Shown here one piece after another: positions 1-7,963 of a DNA stretch of 64,000 bases. The stretch is from TMP-24 sp041397305 (GTDB taxonomy: Bacteria > Pseudomonadota > Alphaproteobacteria > Rhodobacterales > Rhodobacteraceae): the NCBI GenBank assembly GCA_041397305.1, contig JAWKWX010000004.1, positions 62,001 to 126,000 of the forward strand. Reading direction: 5' to 3'. How positions within the stretch are numbered: the stretch's first letter is position 1; the number at the start of each line of letters is the position of its first letter. Below the pieces are notes generated by a model. It searched no databases, had not been told where the DNA came from, and saw only the letters and a program-made list of their open reading frames with translations. The position numbers and the translations under genes are program-made.

Positions 1-1
1 C

Positions 2-595
2 GACGATGCCTTCCTTGATCCCCTGTGCTTCCGCCCCGATTCGATGCTCGGGGTGGCGGGACTGATGGATGTCTATCGCTCGGGTGGCGTGACGATCGCC
101 TCGGCGCCGGGGGCGGGCGTCGCCGATGACAAGGCGGTCTATACGTTCGTGCCCGAAATGGTGCGCTTCTATCTGGGCGAGGAGCCGATCTTGCAGAATG
201 TGCCCACCTGGCAATGCGGGCGGAGCGAGGATCTGAAACATGTGCTCGACCATCTGCCGGAACTGGTGGTGAAGGAAGTTCATGGCTCCGGCGGCTACGG
301 CATGCTTGTCGGCCCGAAATCCACCAAGGATCAGATCGCGGCCTTCGCCGAGAAATTGAAGGCTGATCCGGCGGGCTATATCGCCCAGCCGACGCTCGCG
401 CTTTCGACCACGCCCACGTTCGTTGAAGAAGGCGTTGCCCCCCGCCATGTCGACCTGCGCCCCTATTGCCTTGTGGGCGAGCAGATCGAGCTGGTGCCGG
501 GCGGGCTCACCCGCGTCGCGCTGACCGAAGGCTCGCTCGTGGTGAACTCGTCGCAGGGCGGCGGGGTCAAGGATACCTGGGTTCTGGCGGAGTGA
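2..595 (+). CDS. Circularly permuted ATP-grasp family protein, C-terminal part (5' end outside window)
   Basis: The frame is open from the first bases of the window to a TGA at 593-595, so only the last ~197 residues are present. Motifs such as DPLCFRPDSMLGVAGL, IASAPGAGVADDKAVY and VVKEVHGSGGYGM match the circularly permuted ATP-grasp family (COG2308, formerly DUF404/407). These proteins are predicted to ligate a carboxylate to an amine using ATP; the substrate is unknown. It ends 4 bases before the alpha-E gene, giving an operon with the transglutaminase and Anbu genes. Family assignment is secure; biochemical role is inference. Confidence 0.88.
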   Translation, partial: DDAFLDPLCFRPDSMLGVAGLMDVYRSGGVTIASAPGAGVADDKAVYTFVPEMVRFYLGEEPILQNVPTWQCGRSEDLKHVLDHLPELVVKEVHGSGGYGMLVGPKSTKDQIAAFAEKLKADPAGYIAQPTLALSTTPTFVEEGVAPRHVDLRPYCLVGEQIELVPGGLTRVALTEGSLVVNSSQGGGVKDTWVLAE

Positions 596-599
596 GATC

Positions 600-1556
600 A
601 TGCTGAGTAGGACCGCCGAAAACCTCTTCTGGATGGGCCGCTACATGGAGCGCGCCGAAATGACCGCGCGGCTTCTCGACGTGGGATCGCGCATCACGCT
701 TTTGCCCTCGTCGGCGGGCCAGGGCTTTCGCGACGATTGGGATTCGCTCCTGCAGGCCTCGGGCACTGCCGAAGGGTTTCGCGCCAAATATGGCGAAACC
801 GTTCAGCGCAATATCGAAAGCTACCTCTTCTTCGACCGCGACAATCCGTCCTCCGTCGCCTCCTGCATCGAACGGGCGCGCGAGAACGGCAGGATCGTGC
901 GCACCGCGCTGACAAGCCAGGTCTGGGACGCGCTGAACACCGCCTTCCAGGAACTGCGGCAGCTTGAGCGCATGGAGCGCGGCAGTCTGGAACTGAGCCG
1001 ACTGACCGAATGGACGACGCGGCACACATCAATGCTGCGGGGCGCGATTTCCGCGACCAAGCTTCGCGACGACGGCTATCACTTCCTGGGGCTGGGCTCG
1101 CATATCGAACGCGCCGACAATACCGCGCGGCTGCTCGACGTGAAATACTATGTGCTGTTGCCCAAGGCCGATTATGTCGGTTCGGGCCTTGATACCCACC
1201 AATGGATGACGCTCCTCAGGGCGCTGTCGGCGCAAAGGGCCTTCCACTGGGCCTATGGCGGCGAGATCACGGCGGCGAAGGTCGTGCATTTCCTGATCCT
1301 CAACCGCCGGATGCCGCGTTCGCTTTACACCTCGCTGACCGGTGCATTCGAAAACCTCAATGCGCTGGCCGAGGAATATGACCGCCAGACGCCTGCCCAG
1401 ACCCGCGCCGCAACGCTGATGCAGGATTTCTCCCAACTGACGGTCGAAGAGGTGTTCGACGAAGGCCTGCACGAATTCCTGACCCGGTTCGAAGGCGAGA
1501 TGGCGGCACTCGCGAGCCTCGTGCAGGATCAGTATCTGAGCGGAGAGGCACGATGA
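600..1556 (+). CDS. Alpha-E domain protein (DUF403)
   Basis: A 318-residue protein opening with LSRTAENLFWMGRYMERAE, the hallmark of the alpha-E family (COG2307), and repeating a related signature near residue 165 (GLGSHIERADNTARLLDVKYY). It is predicted to be almost entirely helical and cytoplasmic. The family has no established activity but nearly always travels with a permuted ATP-grasp gene and a transglutaminase, as here. GGAG precedes the ATG by about 7 bases. The 3' end overlaps the transglutaminase start by 4 bases (ATGA), indicating translational coupling. Confidence 0.9.
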   Translation: MLSRTAENLFWMGRYMERAEMTARLLDVGSRITLLPSSAGQGFRDDWDSLLQASGTAEGFRAKYGETVQRNIESYLFFDRDNPSSVASCIERARENGRIVRTALTSQVWDALNTAFQELRQLERMERGSLELSRLTEWTTRHTSMLRGAISATKLRDDGYHFLGLGSHIERADNTARLLDVKYYVLLPKADYVGSGLDTHQWMTLLRALSAQRAFHWAYGGEITAAKVVHFLILNRRMPRSLYTSLTGAFENLNALAEEYDRQTPAQTRAATLMQDFSQLTVEEVFDEGLHEFLTRFEGEMAALASLVQDQYLSGEAR

Positions 1557-2365
1557 TCCTGACCGTTTCCCATGTGACGACCTATCACTATGCCGCACCG
1601 GTCAAGGGCGCGGTCCAAAGCCTGCGTCTGACCCCCTCGCGCACCGACGGCCAGCGCACGGCAAGCTGGACCCTGCAGGTCGAGGGTGGCTCCAAGGGCG
1701 GCTCTTTCCGCGACGGCGCGGGTGACTGGATCGAAAGCTGGTCGGTGCGGGGCCCGATCACCGGGCTGCGCGTCAAGGTCGAGGGAACGGTCGAGACGAC
1801 AGACATGGCAGGCATCCTGCGCGGCCACCGGGAAACCGTGTCGCCGGCCGCCTATCTGCGCGAGACCGAACCGACCGTCGCCGATGTGGCGCTGCTGACG
1901 CTGGCGCGCGATGCGGCCGACGGTGCGAGCGGGGGGCTCGACCTTTCGCACCGGTTTTCTGGTGCGGTGTCGGATCATATCGCCTATCGGCCGGGCACCA
2001 CTTCGGCCCATACGACGGCGGCAGAGGCGCTCGCGCTCGGCGAGGGGGTCTGCCAGGATCATGCGCATGCGCTGATCGCGATGGCCCGCGCGCAGGGGCT
2101 GCCGGCACGCTATGTCTCGGGCTATCTCTTTGCCGATGCGACCGGTGCGCCGCACGAGGCGGCCCATGCCTGGGCGGAAATCTGGGTCGACGGGCTCGGC
2201 TGGATCGGCTTCGATCCGGCGAACCGCTGCTGTCCCGATGACCGCTATATCCGCCTGGGGTCGGGCTACGACGCGCGCGATGCTGCCCCCATTCGCGGCA
2301 TCGCCGTCGGCGCGGCGACCGAGCAGATGAATGTTGAGGTTGCGGTCAGGGCGCAGCAGCAATAA
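1553..2365 (+). CDS. Transglutaminase-like cysteine peptidase family protein
   Basis: A 270-residue protein with an N-terminal beta domain starting ILTVSHVTTYHYAAPV (bacterial transglutaminase N-terminal type) and a core with the Cys-His-Asp triad: GEGVCQDHAHA holds the Cys, EAAHAWAEIW the His, and GFDPAN the Asp. The fold can act as a cysteine peptidase or amidase or form amide crosslinks. No signal peptide is visible, so it is probably cytoplasmic. It belongs to the Anbu operon, overlapping the alpha-E gene by 4 bases; substrate unknown. Confidence 0.9.
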   Translation: MILTVSHVTTYHYAAPVKGAVQSLRLTPSRTDGQRTASWTLQVEGGSKGGSFRDGAGDWIESWSVRGPITGLRVKVEGTVETTDMAGILRGHRETVSPAAYLRETEPTVADVALLTLARDAADGASGGLDLSHRFSGAVSDHIAYRPGTTSAHTTAAEALALGEGVCQDHAHALIAMARAQGLPARYVSGYLFADATGAPHEAAHAWAEIWVDGLGWIGFDPANRCCPDDRYIRLGSGYDARDAAPIRGIAVGAATEQMNVEVAVRAQQQ

Positions 2366-2398
2366 TCAGGCCGGGTGCGGATTTGCCGGGAACAAGCT

Positions 2399-3124
2399 AT
2401 GACCTATTGCGTTGGCCTCCTCTTGAACGACGGCATGGTCCTTCTGTCGGACACGCGCACCAACGCCGGGCTCGACAATATCGCGACCTACCGCAAGATG
2501 TTCACCTTCGAGGTGCCGGGCGAACGGGTCATCGTGATCATGACGGCGGGCAGCCTGTCGGTGTCGCAGACGACGATTGCCGAACTGCGCGAGGCGATGG
2601 AGGATCCCGAGGCCACGCCGGAAACCTCGATCCTTCTGGCGCCCACCATGCTGAAGGTGGCAGAGATTGTCGGCGACACGCTGGCGCGCGTGCGTGGCGT
2701 GGTCGACGAAAAGCTCGCCTCGATGCGGCAAAGCGCCTCTGCCTCGATGATCGTCGCAGGGCAGCGCAAGGACGGGGCGATGCGGCTGTTCCTCATCTAC
2801 CCCGAGGGCAATTTCATCGAGGCGACCGAGGACACGCCCTTCCTGCAGATCGGCGAACACAAGTACGGCAAGCCGATCCTCGACCGGGTGGTCCGGCCCG
2901 AGACCTCGCTGGCCGACGGGCAGAAGGCGGTGCTCCTGTCGATGGATTCGACCTTGCGTTCTAACCTCTCGGTCGGCATGCCGCTCGATCTTGCCGTCAT
3001 TCCCCGCGATGCGCTGGCGGTGACGGTCGAGCGACGGATCGAGGCGGGCGATCAGGATTTCCGCGCGATGAGCGAGGCCTGGTCGGAAGCGTTGCGGACG
3101 AGCTTCCAGAAGATCCCGGTCTGA
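2399..3124 (+). CDS. Anbu, proteasome-like N-terminal threonine peptidase
   Basis: The ATG at 2399 is chosen over the in-frame codon at 2375 because it places Thr directly after Met (MTYCVG). Removing Met would expose Thr1 as nucleophile. Asp17 (LSDTRTN) and Lys32 (TYRKMF) sit where the catalytic Asp and Lys of proteasome/HslV subunits are expected. The 241-residue length and the LLNDGMVLLSDTRTN segment fit Anbu, the ancestral beta-subunit relative. Family knowledge: Anbu genes cluster with permuted ATP-grasp, alpha-E and transglutaminase genes, exactly the arrangement here. The natural substrate is not known. A hairpin follows 14 bases after the stop. Confidence 0.88.
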   Translation: MTYCVGLLLNDGMVLLSDTRTNAGLDNIATYRKMFTFEVPGERVIVIMTAGSLSVSQTTIAELREAMEDPEATPETSILLAPTMLKVAEIVGDTLARVRGVVDEKLASMRQSASASMIVAGQRKDGAMRLFLIYPEGNFIEATEDTPFLQIGEHKYGKPILDRVVRPETSLADGQKAVLLSMDSTLRSNLSVGMPLDLAVIPRDALAVTVERRIEAGDQDFRAMSEAWSEALRTSFQKIPV

Positions 3125-3138
3125 CAGAAGAATGTCCG

Positions 3139-3159
3139 CCGGAACCCACGCGGTTCCGG
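3139..3159 (+). terminator. Hairpin after the Anbu operon
   Basis: CCGGAACC (3139-3146) and GGTTCCGG (3152-3159) pair perfectly around a 5-base CACGC loop, 14 bases after the Anbu stop codon. There is no T-run after it, so efficient intrinsic termination is uncertain; it may instead protect a 3' end. It lies between two convergent transcription units. Confidence 0.5.
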
Positions 3160-3281
3160 TGCGGCATTCCCAAGCAGCCGCCTTGCCGCCGCGGATGCTA
3201 CCGGACCTCAATCAGGGCGCCGGAGGACGCCCGCAGCGCGCCGGCCCAGGCTTGGGCAGGTCGGGATCACCGGATCGCGCA

Positions 3282-4277
3282 TCATTCCTGCCCCCCGGGT
3301 TCTGTTTTCCGGCGCCGCTTCAGGACGTAGCCATCTGCCTTCGCCAGCGGGTGGTGGTCGAGAACCAGCGCCTTCAGCCGTTCGTCCAGCACATGGGTAT
3401 AGATTTCGGTCGTGGCAATGTCGGCATGGCCCAGAAGCGTCTGGATGACGCGAAGGTCCGCGCCCCCTTCCAGAAGGTGTGTGGCGAAGGCATGGCGCAG
3501 CCGGTGCGGTGTGACCTCGGCGGGCGAGACGCCCGCTGCGACCGCGATCTCTTTCAGGAGCCGGTGGAAAAGCTGGCGCGAGAGGTGACCTTCGGCACCG
3601 CCCGCCGGAAAGAGAAAGCGCGACGGCGGGATACGGCGGGCAATGCGCGCCTCCTCCTCGGCCGCGTCGCGGGTGGCAAGCCAGGCGGCAAGGGCCGCGC
3701 GCCCGGGCTTAGACAGCGGCACCAGCCGTTCCTTGCCGCCCTTGCCCTTGACCATCAGCATTGCCGGATCGCCCCGCGCCGCCTGCACAGGCAGGCTCAC
3801 GAGTTCGCTGACACGCATGCCCGTCGCATAGAGCAGCTCCATCAGGCACAGGTTCCGCAACCGCTCCGCCTCGTTGCGCCCGCACGCCTCGGCGGCCGCC
3901 AGCAGCGCCGTCACCTGGTCGCGCGAGAGGCTTTTCGGCAGCCGCCGGTCACGGCCCGGACCGCCGAGGCGCAGCGCGGGATTGTCGGGGCGCCAGCCTT
4001 CCTCATAGGCGAAACGGTAGAGCTGGCGGATCGCCGACAGCCGCCGGGCGCGGGTGGCGCGGCTCAGGCCTTCGGCATCGCAACGGGTGAGATAATCCTC
4101 GACCGCGCCTTGATCGGCACTGTCGAGCCCGAGCCCGCGCGCCTGAAGCCAGTCGGCGAAGGCCTTCAGGTCGCGCCCGTAGGCCAGCAGCGTATTGCGC
4201 GCCGCATCGCGCTCCGCCGCCTGACCTTCGAGGAAGGCGGAGATCCAGCGCCCGGCATGGGCCCCAGCGCCCGCCAT
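3282..4277 (-). CDS. xerD: Site-specific tyrosine recombinase XerD
   Basis: A 331-residue protein with the N-terminal core-binding domain (about 9-93) and the C-terminal catalytic domain. The full active-site set is visible: Arg155 (ATGMRVSE), Lys182 (GKGGKER), His258 and Arg261 (PHRLRHAFA), His284 (LLGHADI) and nucleophile Tyr293 (EIYTHV). With XerC it resolves chromosome dimers at dif. Length and motifs fit XerD better than a phage integrase, and nothing mobile flanks it. It follows the unknown exported protein by 3 bases on the minus strand, in a probable operon. The start matches the end of the neighbouring gene. Confidence 0.92.
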   Translation of the reverse strand: MAGAGAHAGRWISAFLEGQAAERDAARNTLLAYGRDLKAFADWLQARGLGLDSADQGAVEDYLTRCDAEGLSRATRARRLSAIRQLYRFAYEEGWRPDNPALRLGGPGRDRRLPKSLSRDQVTALLAAAEACGRNEAERLRNLCLMELLYATGMRVSELVSLPVQAARGDPAMLMVKGKGGKERLVPLSKPGRAALAAWLATRDAAEEEARIARRIPPSRFLFPAGGAEGHLSRQLFHRLLKEIAVAAGVSPAEVTPHRLRHAFATHLLEGGADLRVIQTLLGHADIATTEIYTHVLDERLKALVLDHHPLAKADGYVLKRRRKTEPGGQE

Positions 4278-4280
4278 CCC

Positions 4281-5885
4281 TCAGCCGCGCCGTTCGAGAA
4301 GGAGAAGCTCCAGCGCCGCCTGTCGCGCCGCCTGTTCAAGCCCGACCTTGCGCAGCAGCGCGAGCCCGCCGGTGACTTCCCTGAGGTCGCCGCTGGCGCC
4401 CTGTGTCACCGCCTCGATCGCCTTCAGGACCGCTTCGCCGAGCTTGTTGTCGGCGAGAAGCGTGGCGAGCGCCGGGGGCAGCGCTGGCTCCGGGTCGGAA
4501 AAGACGCGCTGGATCGCCACACCCAGCTGGTCGGGCGGGGTTAGGCCGGTGGTGTCGCCCCGTGCCACGCCGATCAGGAACCGTTCCGCCGTGTCTGCGG
4601 GCTCGTGGCGGTTCGCAAGGGTTTCATAGGCGTCCGACAGAAGGGCGATGCGGAAGGCAAGTGCACCCGCCTCACCCTCGAGCGCGGCACTGGAGAGCCG
4701 CACGCCGAAAAGCTGGGCAAAGGGCACCTCAAGCTCGAGCGGCACCATCTGCGCCCAGGCGGCATCGAGGGACGCCGCAATGGCGGCCGGATCGCCGTCG
4801 TTCAGCGCATGATCAAGCGCCTGGATCGCCTTCACCCGTTCCCAGACCCCGCCGGAGGCGGCGGCGCGCTGTTCGGAATATAGTCCGAGAAGCCGGTTGG
4901 GCGGGATCGCGCCCGCGCGCGCCAGCCGTTCGCCCGCCTCGATCCGCGCCTTCCAGCCGCTGTTCGACCGCAGATCGGCCTGGGCGAAGGCCACGGGCAG
5001 GGTGAGGGTCGGCAGCGGCTGGCCGATCGCCTCCATCATCCTCAGCACGAGCGGCGAGGGGCGGTCGGGCAGCGGCAGGTCTTCCGCGCCATCGGCCAGC
5101 TCGGGATCGAGGAAGCGCGCCAGAAGCTCGGCCATCTCCGGATCGATGGTGCCGAGCGTCTCGCCCGTCCTGAGGGCCAGCGCAGCCGCATTCCAGTCGC
5201 CGCCCCGTGCCAGGCAGAAGATGCGGGCGGGGAAGGTGGGCGCGATCTCGGGTGTGGCGCGCATGACCCGGCAGGCGCGATCCTCTTCGCCCACCAGAAG
5301 CGAGGCATCGAACCAGCGGCGGAAACTTTCGGGATCGGGTTTCGCGATGAGTTCGAGTATCGCCAGCGCCGGTTCCAGGGCGCCGAGGTCGAGCAACCGG
5401 TCGATCCGGGCGAGGAAGAGAACGTTCTGCGGATCGCCGTCCGTGGGGGGAGACAGTTCAGTGATGAGCAGCGCAGAGAGAAGCGCGCGCATCGCGGGCA
5501 GGGTATCGGGCCGTTCGGCCCGGAGAAGCCGCGCGAGCTCGGCCGAGGGCGTGGCACCCCAGAGCGACGGCGGCAGGCCGGAACGCGCGGCGCTGACAAG
5601 GCCGAGGGCGACGGGCGCCTGCCGGTTGAGCGGCGTGACGGTGATCGCCCCTGCCGGGGGCGGGGCAAGGCCGACAGGCGCGGCGGATCCGGCCTGCGGC
5701 TGCGCCTGCGGCTGGGCGACCGGACCCCGCGGCAGCGCGGCCGGCGTGGCCACCGACTGCGACAGCCAGTCGATCGCCGAAAGCGGCGCCTGATCAGTGC
5801 TTTCGGCCAGCGCAAGGCCAGCCGCGGCCATGAAGAGCACGCCCATGCCTGCGGAGCGGATCGCCCGTTCAGTTCTGATCGACAT
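4281..5885 (-). CDS. Exported helical-repeat protein of unknown function
   Basis: A 534-residue protein with a basic N terminus and hydrophobic stretch (GMGVLFMAAAGLALAES) that reads as a signal peptide with cleavage near LALA-ES. A Pro/Gln/Ala-rich linker follows (about 50-80), then a long helical part with TPR- or Sel1-like spacing (for example LGALEPALAILELI, LARAGAIPPNRLLGL). I do not recognise a named family or catalytic motif. It would act in the periplasm, perhaps as a scaffold. It overlaps the small membrane protein gene by 17 bases upstream and is followed by xerD after 3 bases; the operon implies co-expression, not a shared function. Confidence 0.75.
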   Translation of the reverse strand: MSIRTERAIRSAGMGVLFMAAAGLALAESTDQAPLSAIDWLSQSVATPAALPRGPVAQPQAQPQAGSAAPVGLAPPPAGAITVTPLNRQAPVALGLVSAARSGLPPSLWGATPSAELARLLRAERPDTLPAMRALLSALLITELSPPTDGDPQNVLFLARIDRLLDLGALEPALAILELIAKPDPESFRRWFDASLLVGEEDRACRVMRATPEIAPTFPARIFCLARGGDWNAAALALRTGETLGTIDPEMAELLARFLDPELADGAEDLPLPDRPSPLVLRMMEAIGQPLPTLTLPVAFAQADLRSNSGWKARIEAGERLARAGAIPPNRLLGLYSEQRAAASGGVWERVKAIQALDHALNDGDPAAIAASLDAAWAQMVPLELEVPFAQLFGVRLSSAALEGEAGALAFRIALLSDAYETLANRHEPADTAERFLIGVARGDTTGLTPPDQLGVAIQRVFSDPEPALPPALATLLADNKLGEAVLKAIEAVTQGASGDLREVTGGLALLRKVGLEQAARQAALELLLLERRG

Positions 5886-6009
5886 TCAACTCGACCGGTA
5901 GCACCACATCCCCCTGTTCGGGCGAAAGATCGCCGAGATAGGCGAAGGCCACAAGCCCGATCAATCCGACGATCGCCAGCGTGATGAGGGCCTTTAGGAT
6001 GCGAAACAT
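5869..6009 (-). CDS. Small single-span membrane protein (46 aa)
   Basis: Reading the minus strand from ATG at 6009 gives a 46-residue protein: a short basic N terminus (MFRILKA), one hydrophobic segment (about residues 7-25, ALITLAIVGLIGLVAFAYL), and an acidic tail ending VELNVDQN. AGGCAGG lies 5-6 bases before the start and is a reasonable ribosome site. The gene overlaps the next gene by 17 bases. Topology suggests an inner-membrane protein with the tail outside. Function unknown; the composition, ribosome site and operon position make it more likely real than chance. Confidence 0.6.
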   Translation of the reverse strand: MFRILKALITLAIVGLIGLVAFAYLGDLSPEQGDVVLPVELNVDQN

Positions 6010-6129
6010 ATGTGCCTGCCTGTTCTTGCCGCTCTATTGGCCACCCTGGAGGTAAGACCGGTTCACGGATATCGGGGCACTTTATATATGGCTTTTTCGG
6101 CGAGATCACGCCATTGAGGGCAAAAAGCC

Positions 6130-6756
6130 GTGCGTCGGGGCAAGAAAGCGGGAAACCGCCACCGGTCCGGCGCATTCGGTCTGTCTCGGGGGAGCGGATT
6201 GGCCTTCGCGCTCAAACATACGGTGGCGCTCATCGGGATGATGGGGGCGGGAAAGACCGCGGTCGGCAACGCCCTGGCGCGTCTTCTGGGCGTGCCTTTC
6301 GTCGATTCGGACGAAGAGCTGGTGCGCGCCGCCCAGATGAGCGTGGCGGAAATCTTCGCCCGCGATGGCGAAGCCTTCTTCCGCGCGCGCGAAACCGAGG
6401 TGCTGGCACGGCTCCTCTCCGGGCCGCCCTGCGTTCTCTCGACCGGCGGCGGCGCCTTTCTGGCCGAACGCAATCGCGCGCTCATCGCTGGGAAGGGGGC
6501 AGCGGTCTGGCTGAAAGCCGATCTCGAGCTTCTGTGGCAGCGTGTCCGCCACAAGACCACGCGGCCGCTGCTGCACACGTCCGACCCCAAGCGCACCTTG
6601 AGCGACCTCGTGGAATCGCGGACGCCGCTTTATGCCCTGGCGGCGATTGTGGTGGAGGCCGAACCCGATTTGACGGTTGACGATATGGCCGCGAAAGTCT
6701 TGAACGCGCTCATTCTTCATGGCGATGTGGTGGAACGGGATGAGCGGCAGGATTGA
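6130..6756 (+). CDS. aroK: Shikimate kinase
   Basis: Catalyses ATP-dependent 3-phosphorylation of shikimate in aromatic amino acid synthesis. The P-loop is GMMGAGKTAVG, the shikimate-binding Asp and Arg appear in DSDEELV and FRARETEVL, and the glycine-rich STGGGAFL follows; TRPLL carries the lid arginine. The frame begins at GTG 6130, giving an N-terminal extension of about 25 residues before the conserved core; a TTG at 6199 preceded by GGGGGAG is a credible alternative start. TATATAT at 6083-6089 could be part of a promoter -10. The 3' end overlaps aroB by 17 bases, the usual aroKB pairing. Confidence 0.93.
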   Translation: MRRGKKAGNRHRSGAFGLSRGSGLAFALKHTVALIGMMGAGKTAVGNALARLLGVPFVDSDEELVRAAQMSVAEIFARDGEAFFRARETEVLARLLSGPPCVLSTGGGAFLAERNRALIAGKGAAVWLKADLELLWQRVRHKTTRPLLHTSDPKRTLSDLVESRTPLYALAAIVVEAEPDLTVDDMAAKVLNALILHGDVVERDERQD

Positions 6757-7855
6757 TACGGTTCATGTCGCGCTTGGCGCCCGCGCCTATGATGTGCGGA
6801 TCGGCGCGGGGCTGATTGCCCGGGCGGGGGAGGAGATCCGGCCCCTTCTCCGGCGGCCGCGCGTGGCGGTGATCACCGATGAAACCGTGGGACCACTGCA
6901 TCTTGAGGCATTGCGGGCGGGCCTTGGCGACATTGCGCTGACCGCGCTCGCGCTGCCGGCGGGCGAGGCAACCAAGGGCTGGCCCGAATTCAGCCGGGCG
7001 GTCGAATGGCTTTTGTCCCAGAAGGTCGAACGCAAGGATGTGGTCGTCGCTTTCGGCGGCGGTGTCATCGGCGATCTGGTGGGGTTCGCGGCCGCCGTCC
7101 TGAGGCGCGGCGTGCGTTTCGTACAGATACCGACCACCCTGCTTGCGCAGGTGGACAGTTCGGTCGGCGGCAAGACCGGGATCAATTCCGCGCATGGCAA
7201 GAACCTGATCGGTGCCTTCCACCAGCCCGCGCTCGTGCTGGCCGATATCGAGGTTCTGGGCACGCTCGCCCCCCGCGACTTCCTCGCGGGCTATGGCGAG
7301 GTGGTGAAATACGGGCTTCTGGGCGATGCCGCCTTCTTCGACTGGCTGGAAGTTCACGGACCGTCGGCCGCCAAGGGCGATCTTGCGGCGCGGCAGGAGG
7401 CCGTTACCCATTCGGTGACCATGAAGGCGCGGATCGTGGAACGCGACGAGACCGAGGAGGGCGAGCGCGCGCTCCTCAATCTCGGCCACACCTTCTGCCA
7501 CGCGCTCGAGGCCGCAACCGGCTATTCCGGCCGGCTTCTGCATGGCGAAGGGGTGGCGGTCGGCTGCGCGCTGGCGTTCGAACTGTCGCAGCGCCTCGGC
7601 CTTTGTTCGCAAGAAGCGCCGAGCCGGGTGCGCGCGCATCTGAAGGCGATGGGCATGAAATGCGACCTCGCCGACATCCCGGGCGATCTGCCGGGGGCCG
7701 AGGGGCTGATCGCGCTGATGGGGCAGGACAAGAAGGTGGTGGATGGTCGCCTGCGCTTCATCCTCGCCCGCGGCATTGGCGAGGCCTTCGTGGCAGATGG
7801 CATCGATATGGCGGTCGTCCGGTCCTTGCTGGAAGAGGCGCTGGCGGGGCGATAG
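6740..7855 (+). CDS. aroB: 3-dehydroquinate synthase
   Basis: Converts DAHP to 3-dehydroquinate, the second step of the shikimate pathway, using NAD and a divalent metal. Visible signatures: VVAFGGGVIGDLVGFAAA (NAD-binding glycines), PTTLLAQVDSSVGGKTGIN (active site), and metal ligands in YGEVVKYGLL, LNLGHTFCHALE and LLHGEGVAVG. ATG 6740 is chosen because GGAACGGG lies just upstream and the protein then starts MSGRIDTVHV; ATG 6719 would add seven residues. The length of about 371 residues is normal. It overlaps aroK by 17 bases and is followed by a strong hairpin. Confidence 0.95.
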   Translation: MSGRIDTVHVALGARAYDVRIGAGLIARAGEEIRPLLRRPRVAVITDETVGPLHLEALRAGLGDIALTALALPAGEATKGWPEFSRAVEWLLSQKVERKDVVVAFGGGVIGDLVGFAAAVLRRGVRFVQIPTTLLAQVDSSVGGKTGINSAHGKNLIGAFHQPALVLADIEVLGTLAPRDFLAGYGEVVKYGLLGDAAFFDWLEVHGPSAAKGDLAARQEAVTHSVTMKARIVERDETEEGERALLNLGHTFCHALEAATGYSGRLLHGEGVAVGCALAFELSQRLGLCSQEAPSRVRAHLKAMGMKCDLADIPGDLPGAEGLIALMGQDKKVVDGRLRFILARGIGEAFVADGIDMAVVRSLLEEALAGR

Positions 7856-7908
7856 GCCGTCAGGCGTAGCGGGTACGCCCGGGCGTCTGCGTTGCCTTTG
7901 AAAAAGGA

Positions 7909-7928
7909 CCGGGGCCTCGCGGCCCCGG
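7909..7928. terminator. Bidirectional terminator between aroB and amtB
   Basis: CCGGGGCC (7909-7916) pairs with GGCCCCGG (7921-7928) around TCGC. AAAAA at 7901-7905 becomes a U-run for minus-strand amtB transcripts, and a shorter pyrimidine-rich stretch follows on the aroB side. The two genes converge here, so one hairpin can serve both. Confidence 0.75.
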
Positions 7929-7963
7929 CAAGTTTCCCTTTCGGGCCTCAGGAAATCGGGAAA

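Noticed and set aside
3282..4277. XerD-like recombinase as a mobile-element integrase
   Set aside because: Length and motifs fit chromosomal XerD; there are no att repeats, phage genes or transfer genes nearby.
3132..4544. A 470-codon plus-strand frame across xerD
   Set aside because: It is antisense to a recombinase with complete catalytic residues and shows no family motifs.
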